A stretch of 64,000 bases of DNA, taken from NCBI RefSeq assembly GCF_005222485.1, contig NZ_CP029078.1, positions 6,041,501-6,105,500 of the forward strand. Reading direction: 5' to 3'. Position numbers and translations under genes: made by a program. The stretch is from Streptomyces griseoviridis (lineage in GTDB: Bacteria; Actinomycetota; Actinomycetes; Streptomycetales; Streptomycetaceae). Every line of letters starts with the position of its first letter. Within the stretch, counting starts at the first letter, position 1. Below are positions 8,825-15,787 of this stretch, piece by piece. The notes below the pieces were generated by a model that saw nothing but the letters and a program-made list of their open reading frames with translations, was not told where the DNA came from and did no database searches.

Positions 8825-10194
8825 CGGCGCACGACCTGGTTGCCGGTGGCGTCCTTCAGCGCGTCGTCGTAGCCGCTCGCCGCCTTCGCCACCGACAGGT
8901 CACCCGTCGTCACACCCTCCATCGCCTCCTGGATCGCGGTGGACACCCTCGGGTACGCCGGGTACGCGGGCCGGTAGTGGGTGCTGGCCACCAGGTCGGT
9001 GAAGAAGGCGATGCCGGGCTGCGCCTTCACATAGGCGGGGTCGGCGGCGACGTCCTCGCGGACGGCGATGCCCGAGTTGGCGATGTACCACTTCCGGGCG
9101 TTCGCCCTGCTCTGCAGGGTGGTGATGAAGTCGAAGGCCAGGTCGGGGTTGTGGGCCTTGGCGGGGATCGCCCAGGTCCAGCCGCCCGACATGCTGACCC
9201 TGCCGGGCGCCTGGCCCCGCTGGGTGGGCATGGCGGCCAGTCCGAGCCGGGTCGACCACTGCGGCCAGGCGTGTCCCGCGCCCGCCTGCCAGTCCTGCGG
9301 CAGCCACGAGCCGTCCAGGTCGATGGCGAGCTTGCCCTTGGGCAGCAGGTCGCCCCGCACGATCGTCTGGATGTTGGGGTCGAGGGCGGTCGCGACGTCG
9401 GGTCCGAGCTTCTCCCGGTAGACGGTCTCGACGAACGTCAGGGCGTCCTTGAAGCCCTGGCTGCCCGCGATCCACTTCTTCGACGCCGTGTCGTAGAGCG
9501 GATCGGCGCGGCCGTCGCCGGTGCCGTACAGCAGCATCTCGAAGCTCTGCATGGTGGCGGCCTCACCGGCGGGCTTGCCGGTGTAGACGTTGAGCGGGGT
9601 GACGCCGGGGACCTTCTCCTTGACCGTGCGGGCGGCGTCGAGGACGTCCTCCCAGGTCTTCGGGTGCCACTCGGCCGGCAGGCCCGCCTTCGCGAACAGC
9701 GCTTTGTCGTACCAGAGGCCCCGGGTGTCGGTGCCGTCCGGGACGCCGTACGTCCTGCCGTCCTCGGCGCGCGCCGCCGTCTTCGCGGTCGGGATGAACT
9801 TCCGCCAGTCGGGCCACTTCGCGAGATAGCCGTCCAGCGGCTTCAAGTACCCGCTGGTGATGTCCGAGTTGATGAGGAAGGTGTCCTCGTAGACCAGGTC
9901 GGGCGCGGTCTTGGGGGAGCGGAGCATCTGCTGGAGCTTGGTGTAGTACTCCGAGTCGGGCGCCTTGATCGGGACGAGGTCGACCTTCTTGCCGGGGTAC
10001 TTCTTCTCGAACTGCCGCTTGACGTCCGCGAGATAGGCGTCCATCACATGGACCGAGTTGTCGGTGGACTGCTTGAAGGAGACCTTCACGGTGTCCGGGT
10101 CGCTGCCGGACCCGCCGCAGGCGGTGAGGGCACCGGCGGCCACGGCGAGCGCGAGCAGGGCGGTCAGGCGGGGGCGGGCGGCGGTGGGGCGCAC
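8821..10194 (-). CDS. extracellular sugar-binding lipoprotein (SBP family 1)
   Basis: Captures sugar outside the membrane and delivers it to the two permeases. A 25-residue type II signal precedes LTAC with the lipidated Cys, then CGGSGSD. The rest is an SBP_bac_1 fold with VSFKQSTDNSVHVMDAYL, LDGYLAKWPDWRKF and the hinge region GTDTRGLWYDKALFAKAG. Two GTG codons two apart compete as start: the second (chosen) sits eight bases from AGGAGG, the first only two. First gene of the operon; the ligand is not deducible, though the length (457) fits oligosaccharide binders. Confidence 0.9.
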   Translation of the reverse strand: MRPTAARPRLTALLALAVAAGALTACGGSGSDPDTVKVSFKQSTDNSVHVMDAYLADVKRQFEKKYPGKKVDLVPIKAPDSEYYTKLQQMLRSPKTAPDLVYEDTFLINSDITSGYLKPLDGYLAKWPDWRKFIPTAKTAARAEDGRTYGVPDGTDTRGLWYDKALFAKAGLPAEWHPKTWEDVLDAARTVKEKVPGVTPLNVYTGKPAGEAATMQSFEMLLYGTGDGRADPLYDTASKKWIAGSQGFKDALTFVETVYREKLGPDVATALDPNIQTIVRGDLLPKGKLAIDLDGSWLPQDWQAGAGHAWPQWSTRLGLAAMPTQRGQAPGRVSMSGGWTWAIPAKAHNPDLAFDFITTLQSRANARKWYIANSGIAVREDVAADPAYVKAQPGIAFFTDLVASTHYRPAYPAYPRVSTAIQEAMEGVTTGDLSVAKAASGYDDALKDATGNQVVRR

Positions 10195-10210
10195 GGGCAC
10201 GACCTCCTAC

Positions 10211-10233
10211 GGGCCGGACATCGTTGTCGGCCC
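10211..10233. promoter_or_regulatory. imperfect palindrome at sugar-importer promoter
   Basis: GGGCCGGACA-TCGT-TGTCGGCCC is an inverted repeat with one unpaired base, lying 17-39 bases before the chosen GTG of the binding-protein gene. The position fits a repressor operator over the transcription start. No LacI or ROK regulator gene is nearby; the double-HTH protein downstream is one candidate. Confidence 0.35.
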
Positions 10234-10373
10234 AGACGGTTGCCCGGTGAAGGTAGGAGGAGTGGTCCGCGGAGGTCAATGCGTCGGCGGGGTTTGTCTT
10301 GCCGGCGACCGGGGGAGGCGGCCGAGCCGGTCCTTACGGACGCCGTATCCCTCCGTGCGCCGGGTCGCCCACG

Positions 10374-10474
10374 CGGGCGGGCACCGGGAAGGGCCCTGGC
10401 CGGGCGGGCACCGGGAAGGGCCCCGGCCGGGCGGACGTCGGGATAGGGCCTCCGGCCGGGCGGACGTCGGGACG
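10374..10474. repeat. 27-29 bp tandem repeat, about 3.6 copies
   Basis: Unit CGGGCGGGCACCGGGAAGGG plus CCCTGGC: copies at 10374-10400, 10401-10427 (one mismatch), 10428-10456 (diverged, 29 bp) and a partial at 10457-10474. Repeat identity decays left to right. Confidence 0.8.
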
Positions 10475-10620
10475 CGAGTCCTCGTCTGCGGACGGGTAGC
10501 GGGGCGCGGGTCCTGCGGGCAGGCATCCGGGCGCGGGTCACGCCTGCGGGCGGCCGTCCGGACGCGGATCCCCCTCCGCGTCCCGCGCACCTCCGCGTCC
10601 CGCGCACCTCCGCGTCCCCC

Positions 10621-10784
10621 CGCACCCCCGCGTCCGCCCGCCCCCGCGTCCCCGCACCTCCGCGTCCGTCCGCGCCCGAGTCCGCGCACCCCCGCGTCCG
10701 CCCGCCCCCGCGTCCCCGCACCTCCGTGTCCGTCCGCGCCCGAGTCCGCGCACCCCCGCGTCCGTCCGCTCCCCCGCGTCCGCG
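10621..10784. repeat. 64-bp tandem repeat, about 2.6 copies
   Basis: Two near-identical 64-bp units begin at 10621 and 10685 (one C/T difference noted). A third, partial and diverged, begins at 10749 and runs to the stop codon of the response regulator gene. Inside each unit the motif CACCcCCGCGTCC recurs several times, so the array probably grew by slippage. Further partial units precede it from about 10570. Confidence 0.8.
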
Positions 10785-10786
10785 GC

Positions 10787-11488
10787 TCATCTCCCCGGCG
10801 TTCCGCCGCCCCGGCCCCAGCGGTAGACCAGTTCAGGGCGGCCCACCTGGCCGTACAGCGGGCTGCGGCCGGCGCGGCCCGTCTCCACCAGGTGTTCCAG
10901 GTAGCGGCGCGCGGTGATCCGGGAGATGCCCACCGCCTCCGCGACGCCCGCCGCCGTGAGCCCCTCCCCGGCGTCCCGCAGCGCCCCGGTGACCCGCTCG
11001 AGTGTCGGCCCGCTCAGCCCTTTGGGCAGCGCGGCCGGGCCCGGTGCCCGCAGGGTCGCCAGCGCCCGGTCCACCTCGTCCTGCCCGCTCGCCTCGCCCG
11101 CCGCCGCGTTGAACTCCGCGTACCGGACGAGACGGTCCCGCAGCGTCGCGAAAGTGAACGGTTTGAGGACGTACTGCACCACCCCGAGCGACACCCCCTC
11201 GCGGACCACGGCCAGATCCCGCGCCGATGTCACCGCGATCACGTCCGCGTGGTGCCCGGCCGCCCGCAGCGACCTGGCCAGCTGTAGACCGTGCACGTCC
11301 GGCAGATGCAGATCGAGCAGGAGCAGGTCCACGCCGGTGCGTTCGAGGAGCCGCCTGGCCTCGGCGCCGGTGTGCGCCTTGCCGACGGCGGTGAACCCCG
11401 GCACCCGGTTGACGTAGAGGACATGCGCGTCCGCGGCCACCGGATCGTCCTCGACGATGAGGACGCGGATGAGCGGGGCCTGCGTCAC
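10787..11488 (-). CDS. CitB/DcuR-family response regulator
   Basis: 233 residues: an N-terminal receiver domain with D14/D15, phospho-acceptor D59 (LLLLDLHLPD), T87 and K109 (LKPF), then a C-terminal HTH around residues 175-205 (GVAEAVGISRITARRYLEHL). Family members control citrate/C4-dicarboxylate uptake genes. The GTG start overlaps the kinase stop as GTGA, so kinase and regulator are co-translated. Likely target: the divergent dicarboxylate symporter gene beyond the kinase. Confidence 0.92.
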   Translation of the reverse strand: MTQAPLIRVLIVEDDPVAADAHVLYVNRVPGFTAVGKAHTGAEARRLLERTGVDLLLLDLHLPDVHGLQLARSLRAAGHHADVIAVTSARDLAVVREGVSLGVVQYVLKPFTFATLRDRLVRYAEFNAAAGEASGQDEVDRALATLRAPGPAALPKGLSGPTLERVTGALRDAGEGLTAAGVAEAVGISRITARRYLEHLVETGRAGRSPLYGQVGRPELVYRWGRGGGTPGR

Positions 11489-13161
11489 GCTTTGCCTCCG
11501 GAAACGATGTCCGTGCGATTCCCGCGGTCCGTCGCGGAGTCCCGCGCGGCCGTGGCTTCCGTGGTGCCGAGCGGCAGCCGCACCTCGAACTCCGCGCCGC
11601 CGCCGTCCGCCCCGGTCACCGAGAGCGTCCCCTCATGCCGGTGCACCGCCTGTCGTACCAGCGCGAGACCCAGACCGCGCCCACCGGGTCCCGACGGCTT
11701 GGTGGAGAACCCGCGCTGGAAGACCCGCTCGGCATGGTCCGGGTCCACCCCGGCCCCGGTGTCCGCCACCCGCAGCAGCAGCTCCGCCGCCTCGGTGCGC
11801 GCGGTCACCGTCACCCGTGACCCCACGCTGCCCTGCGCCGCGTCCACCGCGTTGTCGATCAGGTTGCCCAGGATGGTGACCAGGTCGCGGGCGGGCAGTG
11901 AGGGCGGCAGGAGCCCGTCGTCGAGTCCGCTGTCCTCGGAGACGACGAGTTCCACGCCCCGCTCGTTCGCCTGCGCCGTCTTGCCGAGCAGCAGCGCGGC
12001 CAGCACCGGTTCGCTGACGGCGGCCACCACCTGGTCGGTGAGCGCCTGCGCCAGTTCGAGTTCGGCGGTGGCGAAGTCGACGGCCTCCTCGGCGCGGCCC
12101 AGCTCGATCAGCGAGACCACGGTGTGCAGCCGGTTCGCGGCCTCGTGCGCCTGCGAGCGCAGCGCCTGCGTGAAGCCGCGCTCCGAGTCCAACTCACCCA
12201 TCAGAGACTGGAGTTCGGTGACGTCCCGGAGCGTGACGACGGTGCCCCGGTGTTCGCCGCCGGTGACCGGGGAGGTGTTGACCATCAGGACCCGGTCCGC
12301 CGTCAGATGCACCTCGTCCACCCGGGGCTCGGCGGAGAGCAGCGCGCCGGTGAAGGGGGACGGCAGCCCGAGGTCGGCCACCGAGGTGCCCACCACGTCC
12401 GCCTCCCGGGCGACGCCGAGCAGCTCCCGTCCGCCGTCGTTGATCAGCGCCACCCGGTACTGCCCGTCGAGCATCAGCAGCCCCTCGCGCACCGCGTGCA
12501 GGGCGGCCTGCTGGTAGTCGTGCATCCGGCTCAGCTGGGCCGCGCTCATGCCGTGGGTGTGCCGGCGCAGCCGGGCGTTGACGACGTAGGTGCCGGCACC
12601 GCCGAGCGCGAGGGCGCCGAGCGCGACGCCGAGCAGCCCGGTCAGCTGGCCGCGGACCCGTTCGCTGATCGCCTCGACCCTGATGCCCGCGCTGACCAGG
12701 CCGACGACCTGGCGGTCGGTGTCGCGGACCGGGGTGACGGCGCGGACGGAGGGGCCGAGGGTGCCGGTGTAGGTCTCGGTGAAGGAGTGGCCCGCGACGG
12801 CCCGGTCGATGTGGCCGAGGAAGCGCTGCCCTATCTGGTCCGGGTCGGGGTGGGTCCAGCGGATGCCCCCCGGGTTCATGATCGTGATGAAGTCGACGTC
12901 GGTGTCCCGCACGATCTGGAGCGCGTAGGGCTGGAGTTCCGCCGTCGGGTCGGGGGTGCGGATCGCGGAGTGCACGGACGGCGAGTCGGCGACCGAGCGG
13001 GCCACCGCCAGCGCCTGCCGGCCCGCGGCCTCCTGCGCCTGGCTCTGGTCGCTGATGTAGGTGAACAGCGCGCATCCGGCCACGACCACCGTGATCAGCA
13101 CCGCCTGCATGGCGAACAGCTGCCCGGCGAGGCTGCGGGGGCGGGGGAGGCGGATGTTCAT
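11485..13161 (-). CDS. CitA/DcuS-family sensor histidine kinase
   Basis: Membrane kinase of 558 residues. TM1 is about 11-34, the extracytoplasmic Cache/PAS sensor 36-170 and TM2 172-195. A cytoplasmic PAS domain (about 215-315) has MLDGQYRVALINDGGRELLG. The H-box is SQAHEAANRLH with H339 followed by the N and L-H spacing typical of CitA-type kinases. The HATPase has N-box NLIDNAVDA, DTGAGVD, FQRGFSTK and GRGLGLALV. Senses di/tricarboxylates in the family; here this is inferred from the adjacent DctA-type transporter. Transcribed away from that gene. Confidence 0.93.
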   Translation of the reverse strand: MNIRLPRPRSLAGQLFAMQAVLITVVVAGCALFTYISDQSQAQEAAGRQALAVARSVADSPSVHSAIRTPDPTAELQPYALQIVRDTDVDFITIMNPGGIRWTHPDPDQIGQRFLGHIDRAVAGHSFTETYTGTLGPSVRAVTPVRDTDRQVVGLVSAGIRVEAISERVRGQLTGLLGVALGALALGGAGTYVVNARLRRHTHGMSAAQLSRMHDYQQAALHAVREGLLMLDGQYRVALINDGGRELLGVAREADVVGTSVADLGLPSPFTGALLSAEPRVDEVHLTADRVLMVNTSPVTGGEHRGTVVTLRDVTELQSLMGELDSERGFTQALRSQAHEAANRLHTVVSLIELGRAEEAVDFATAELELAQALTDQVVAAVSEPVLAALLLGKTAQANERGVELVVSEDSGLDDGLLPPSLPARDLVTILGNLIDNAVDAAQGSVGSRVTVTARTEAAELLLRVADTGAGVDPDHAERVFQRGFSTKPSGPGGRGLGLALVRQAVHRHEGTLSVTGADGGGAEFEVRLPLGTTEATAARDSATDRGNRTDIVSGGKA

Positions 13162-13208
13162 GTCGTCAGTGTGCCTCGCACGTTAAGCGTGAACTAAATG
13201 AACGGAAG

Positions 13209-13315
13209 GGTGACCGCCCTCACACGGCGGGAGATAGTCACCGCAATACGGATGCGGGACGACCGGTTCAGGCCACTGCTGGATCTCACGGTCTCCGCAC
13301 CCATCCGGACGTGAG
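13209..13315. promoter_or_regulatory. inverted repeats in the kinase/dctA divergent region
   Basis: GGTGAC (13209-13214) and GTCACC (13237-13242) flank an inner CGCC/GGCG pair, a plausible two-fold operator. A second hairpin, CTCACG...TCCG/CGGA...CGTGAG (13285-13315), lies in the probable dctA leader. The CitB-type regulator is the natural candidate binder, but no consensus is known to me. Confidence 0.3.
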
Positions 13316-13357
13316 CCGCACGCCGGTCCCACCGACGAAGACGTCAAGGAGGCAGCC

Positions 13358-14749
13358 GTGACGACGTCGCCTACGGCACCTGCCGCACCCGCCGCCAAGC
13401 GGGACCGCACCCACTATCTGTACATCGCGGTGATCGTCGCGGTCGCCATCGGCATCGCCGTCGGTCTGGCCGCCCCGGACTTCGCCCAGGAGCTGAAGCC
13501 GATCGGCACCGGCTTCGTCAACCTGATCAAGATGATGATCTCGCCGATCATCTTCTGCACGATCGTGCTCGGCATCGGATCGGTCCGCAAGGCCGCCAAG
13601 GTCGGCGCGGTCGGCGGGATCGCGCTCGGCTACTTCCTGGTGATGTCCCTGGTGGCGCTCGGGATCGGCCTCGTGGTCGGCAACATCCTCGAGCCCGGCA
13701 CCGGGCTGCACATCACCGAGGCGATCAAGGAGACCGGTCAGGCGCAGGTGGCGCCGGAGGCCAAGGACACCACGGACTTCCTGCTCGGGATCATCCCGAC
13801 CACGATCGTCTCCGCCTTCACCCAGGGCGAGGTCCTCCAGACCCTGCTGATCGCGCTGCTGTGCGGCTTCGCGCTCCAGGCGATGGGCAGGACGGGACAG
13901 CCGATCCTGCGGGGCATCGAGCACATCCAGCGGCTCGTCTTCCGGGTCCTCGCCATGATCATGTGGGCCGCCCCGATCGGTGCCTTCGGCGCGATGGCCG
14001 CGGTGGTCGGCTCGGCCGGCGTGGACGCCCTCAAGGGTCTCGCGGTACTGATGCTCGGCTTCTACGTCACCTGTTTCCTCTTCACCTTCGTCGTGCTCGG
14101 CGCCCTGCTGCGGATCGTGGCCGGGGTCAACGTCCTCGCGCTGTTCAAGTACCTGGCCCGCGAGTTCCTGCTGATCCTGTCCACCTCGTCGTCGGAGTCC
14201 GCGCTGCCGCGGCTCATCGCGAAGATGGAGCACCTGGGCGTCAGCAAGCCGGTCGTCGGCATCACCGTCCCGACCGGCTACTCGTTCAACCTCGACGGCA
14301 CCATGATCTACATGACCATGGCGTCGCTGTTCATCGCGGACGCGATGGGCACCCCGATGTCGATCGGCGAGCAGATCCCGCTGCTGCTGTTCCTGCTGGT
14401 CGCCTCGAAGGGCGCGGCCGGTGTCACCGGCGCGGGCCTCGCGACCCTGGCCGGCGGCCTCCAGTCGCACAAGCCCGCGCTGGTCGACGGCGTCGGCCTG
14501 ATCGTCGGCATCGACCGCTTCATGAGCGAGGCGCGCGCCCTGACGAACTTCGCGGGCAACGCCGTCGCCACCGTCCTGGTCGGCACCTGGACCAAGGAGA
14601 TCGACAAGGCGCGGGTCGACCTGGTGCTCGCGGGCGAGCTGCCGTTCGACGAGACGACCCTCCTGGACGAGCACGGCGAGGTGAAGGAGAGCGACACCGA
14701 GGCCCCCCGGCCCGACCAGGGCGGCGACAAGGAACTCGCCAAGGCCTGA
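13358..14749 (+). CDS. dctA: dicarboxylate/amino acid:cation symporter (DAACS, DctA type)
   Basis: Inner-membrane symporter, 463 residues, importing C4-dicarboxylates or glutamate with H+/Na+. The Ser-rich re-entrant loop HP1 reads STSSSESALP. The substrate/cation helix has GYSFNLDGTMIYM, and HP2 has SKGAAGVTGAGL. Hydrophobic helices begin at about residue 20. The GTG start follows AGGAGG by six bases. Divergent from the CitA/CitB two-component genes, which supports C4-dicarboxylate uptake under their control. Acidic C-terminal tail about 35 residues long. Glutamate cannot be excluded as substrate. Confidence 0.92.
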   Translation: MTTSPTAPAAPAAKRDRTHYLYIAVIVAVAIGIAVGLAAPDFAQELKPIGTGFVNLIKMMISPIIFCTIVLGIGSVRKAAKVGAVGGIALGYFLVMSLVALGIGLVVGNILEPGTGLHITEAIKETGQAQVAPEAKDTTDFLLGIIPTTIVSAFTQGEVLQTLLIALLCGFALQAMGRTGQPILRGIEHIQRLVFRVLAMIMWAAPIGAFGAMAAVVGSAGVDALKGLAVLMLGFYVTCFLFTFVVLGALLRIVAGVNVLALFKYLAREFLLILSTSSSESALPRLIAKMEHLGVSKPVVGITVPTGYSFNLDGTMIYMTMASLFIADAMGTPMSIGEQIPLLLFLLVASKGAAGVTGAGLATLAGGLQSHKPALVDGVGLIVGIDRFMSEARALTNFAGNAVATVLVGTWTKEIDKARVDLVLAGELPFDETTLLDEHGEVKESDTEAPRPDQGGDKELAKA

Positions 14750-14763
14750 CGGTGTCCGAGACT

Positions 14764-14803
14764 CCGGGCGGCTGAGGTCACCCCCCGTCACTCAGCCGCC
14801 CGG
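14764..14803 (+). terminator. dctA terminator hairpin
   Basis: Perfect 13-bp stem CCGGGCGGCTGAG / CTCAGCCGCCCGG with a 14-base loop, 15 bases after the dctA stop. Confidence 0.75.
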
Positions 14804-14890
14804 TCCCACCGCCGTCGATCCACGACGCATGACGCGCGCGGCGGGGCACGCACGATGCGCGCGGCGGACGACGCACGACGCGCGCGGCGG

Positions 14891-14962
14891 ACGCGGAGAC
14901 CGGGGAAGACGCGGAGACCGGGGAAGACGCGGAGACCGGGGAAGACGCGGAGACCGGGGAAG
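14891..14962. repeat. 18-bp tandem repeat, four perfect copies
   Basis: ACGCGGAGACCGGGGAAG repeated four times without a mismatch in the gene-free stretch between dctA and the TetR gene. The 18-bp period keeps all frames open; read rightwards it would give RRPGKT repeats, but no gene with homology or a ribosome site is evident. Further decayed copies follow to about 15000. Confidence 0.85.
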
Positions 14963-15031
14963 TCGCCAGGACCGCAGAGAATCCGGAGACCGCGGCGCGC
15001 GGGAGAGCGGCGGTGCGCGGGAGGGCGGGGT

Positions 15032-15640
15032 TCAGCAGCTCAGCTTCGTCACCAGCGCGGTGGCGTCGGAGGCGGGTACGCCCGCCGTGGTCAGCAGGGT
15101 GACCGCGGCGGAGCGGCCCGCCTCCCGTGTTTCCAGGAGGCCGTCGTTGACGGCCTCCATCAGCGCGAGCAGCATCTGCTCGTGCACGTACGCCAGCGCG
15201 GGCGCGGGCAGCGGTGAGGTGAAGACGCCGTCGGCCAGCCCCTGCGCCAGCACCTCGGCGCAGGACGCGCGCACCGGGGCGAGCCGGTCGCGGATGCCCT
15301 GCACGGTGACGCTGCGCTGGGCGAGGGCGACCAGGATGCGGTAGCGGTCGGCGACCTCCCAGACGGCGAGGGTGGAGCGGACCACCGACTCGGCAGGGCC
15401 CTCGGCGGCCGCCCGCCCCTGCGCGTGCGCGGCGGCGACGGCCTCCACCGCGCCGTCGACGAGCGTCCCGATCAGCGCGTCCCGGCTGGGGAAGTGGCCG
15501 TACACCGTGCGCCTGACGACCCCCGCGGCGCGCGCGATCTGGTCCATCGAGGCGTCCGGGTCGTGCAGCAGCTCGGCGAGGGCGACGTCGAGGATCCGTC
15601 GGCGGTTGGCGTCGGCGCGGCTGCTGTTACCGGTGGTCAT
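15032..15640 (-). CDS. TetR-family repressor
   Basis: 202-residue regulator. N-terminal HTH at about residues 12-55: ANRRRILDVALAELL ... ASMDQIARAAGVVRRTVYGHFPSRDALI. The C-terminal ligand domain is variable, as usual. Divergent from an MFS drug-efflux gene with two matching palindromes between them, so it very likely represses that gene and itself. Start uncertain: the ATG at 15640 begins the usual TetR N-terminus (MTTGNSSRADANRR); an ATG nine bases upstream is the alternative. Confidence 0.92.
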   Translation of the reverse strand: MTTGNSSRADANRRRILDVALAELLHDPDASMDQIARAAGVVRRTVYGHFPSRDALIGTLVDGAVEAVAAAHAQGRAAAEGPAESVVRSTLAVWEVADRYRILVALAQRSVTVQGIRDRLAPVRASCAEVLAQGLADGVFTSPLPAPALAYVHEQMLLALMEAVNDGLLETREAGRSAAVTLLTTAGVPASDATALVTKLSC

Positions 15641-15669
15641 GAGAGCCATTCTGCCTGTCCCGACTCGAC

Positions 15670-15687
15670 TTGCACAGTGCTGTGCAA
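15670..15687. promoter_or_regulatory. TetR operator 1 and -35 of the MFS gene
   Basis: TTGCACAGTGCTGTGCAA: perfect 8-bp arms around TG. Its first six bases serve as a -35 (TTGCAC), 18 bp before TAGATT (15694-15699), a good -10 for the rightward MFS gene, so binding would block RNA polymerase. Confidence 0.75.
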
Positions 15688-15696
15688 TCGACGTAG

Positions 15697-15716
15697 ATTG
15701 CACATCGTTGTGCAAT
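15697..15716. promoter_or_regulatory. TetR operator 2
   Basis: ATTGCACATCGTTGTGCAAT: 8-bp arms around TCGT. It shares TTGCACAnnnnTGTGCAA with operator 1. Centres are 28 bp apart. It overlaps the -10 of the rightward promoter. Confidence 0.75.
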
Positions 15717-15787
15717 TACTCGGTGCCGCAGCGGACGTCCGGCGCCGGGACGTGCGGAGAAGTCTGTCGAGGAAGGCCACCCCTGCC

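Larger units (their letters stand above)
10195..10786. other. 590-bp gene-free region between sugar importer and response regulator
   Basis: Contains the importer promoter with its palindrome at the left. The rest is GC-rich repeat arrays (listed separately). Open frames here exist on several strands only because the repeats lack stop codons; they code for Arg/Pro/Gly-rich repeats without homology, so no gene is called. Confidence 0.6.

Noticed and set aside
10164..10790. Long Arg/Gly- or Arg/Pro-rich open frames on both strands (about 140-400 codons)
   Set aside because: They exist because tandem repeats lack stop codons; no homology, ribosome site or normal codon-position bias.
14829..15344. 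Open frames reading RRPGKT/GDRGRR repeats
   Set aside because: Encoded by the 18-bp repeat and the antisense of tetR; no credible start signal.
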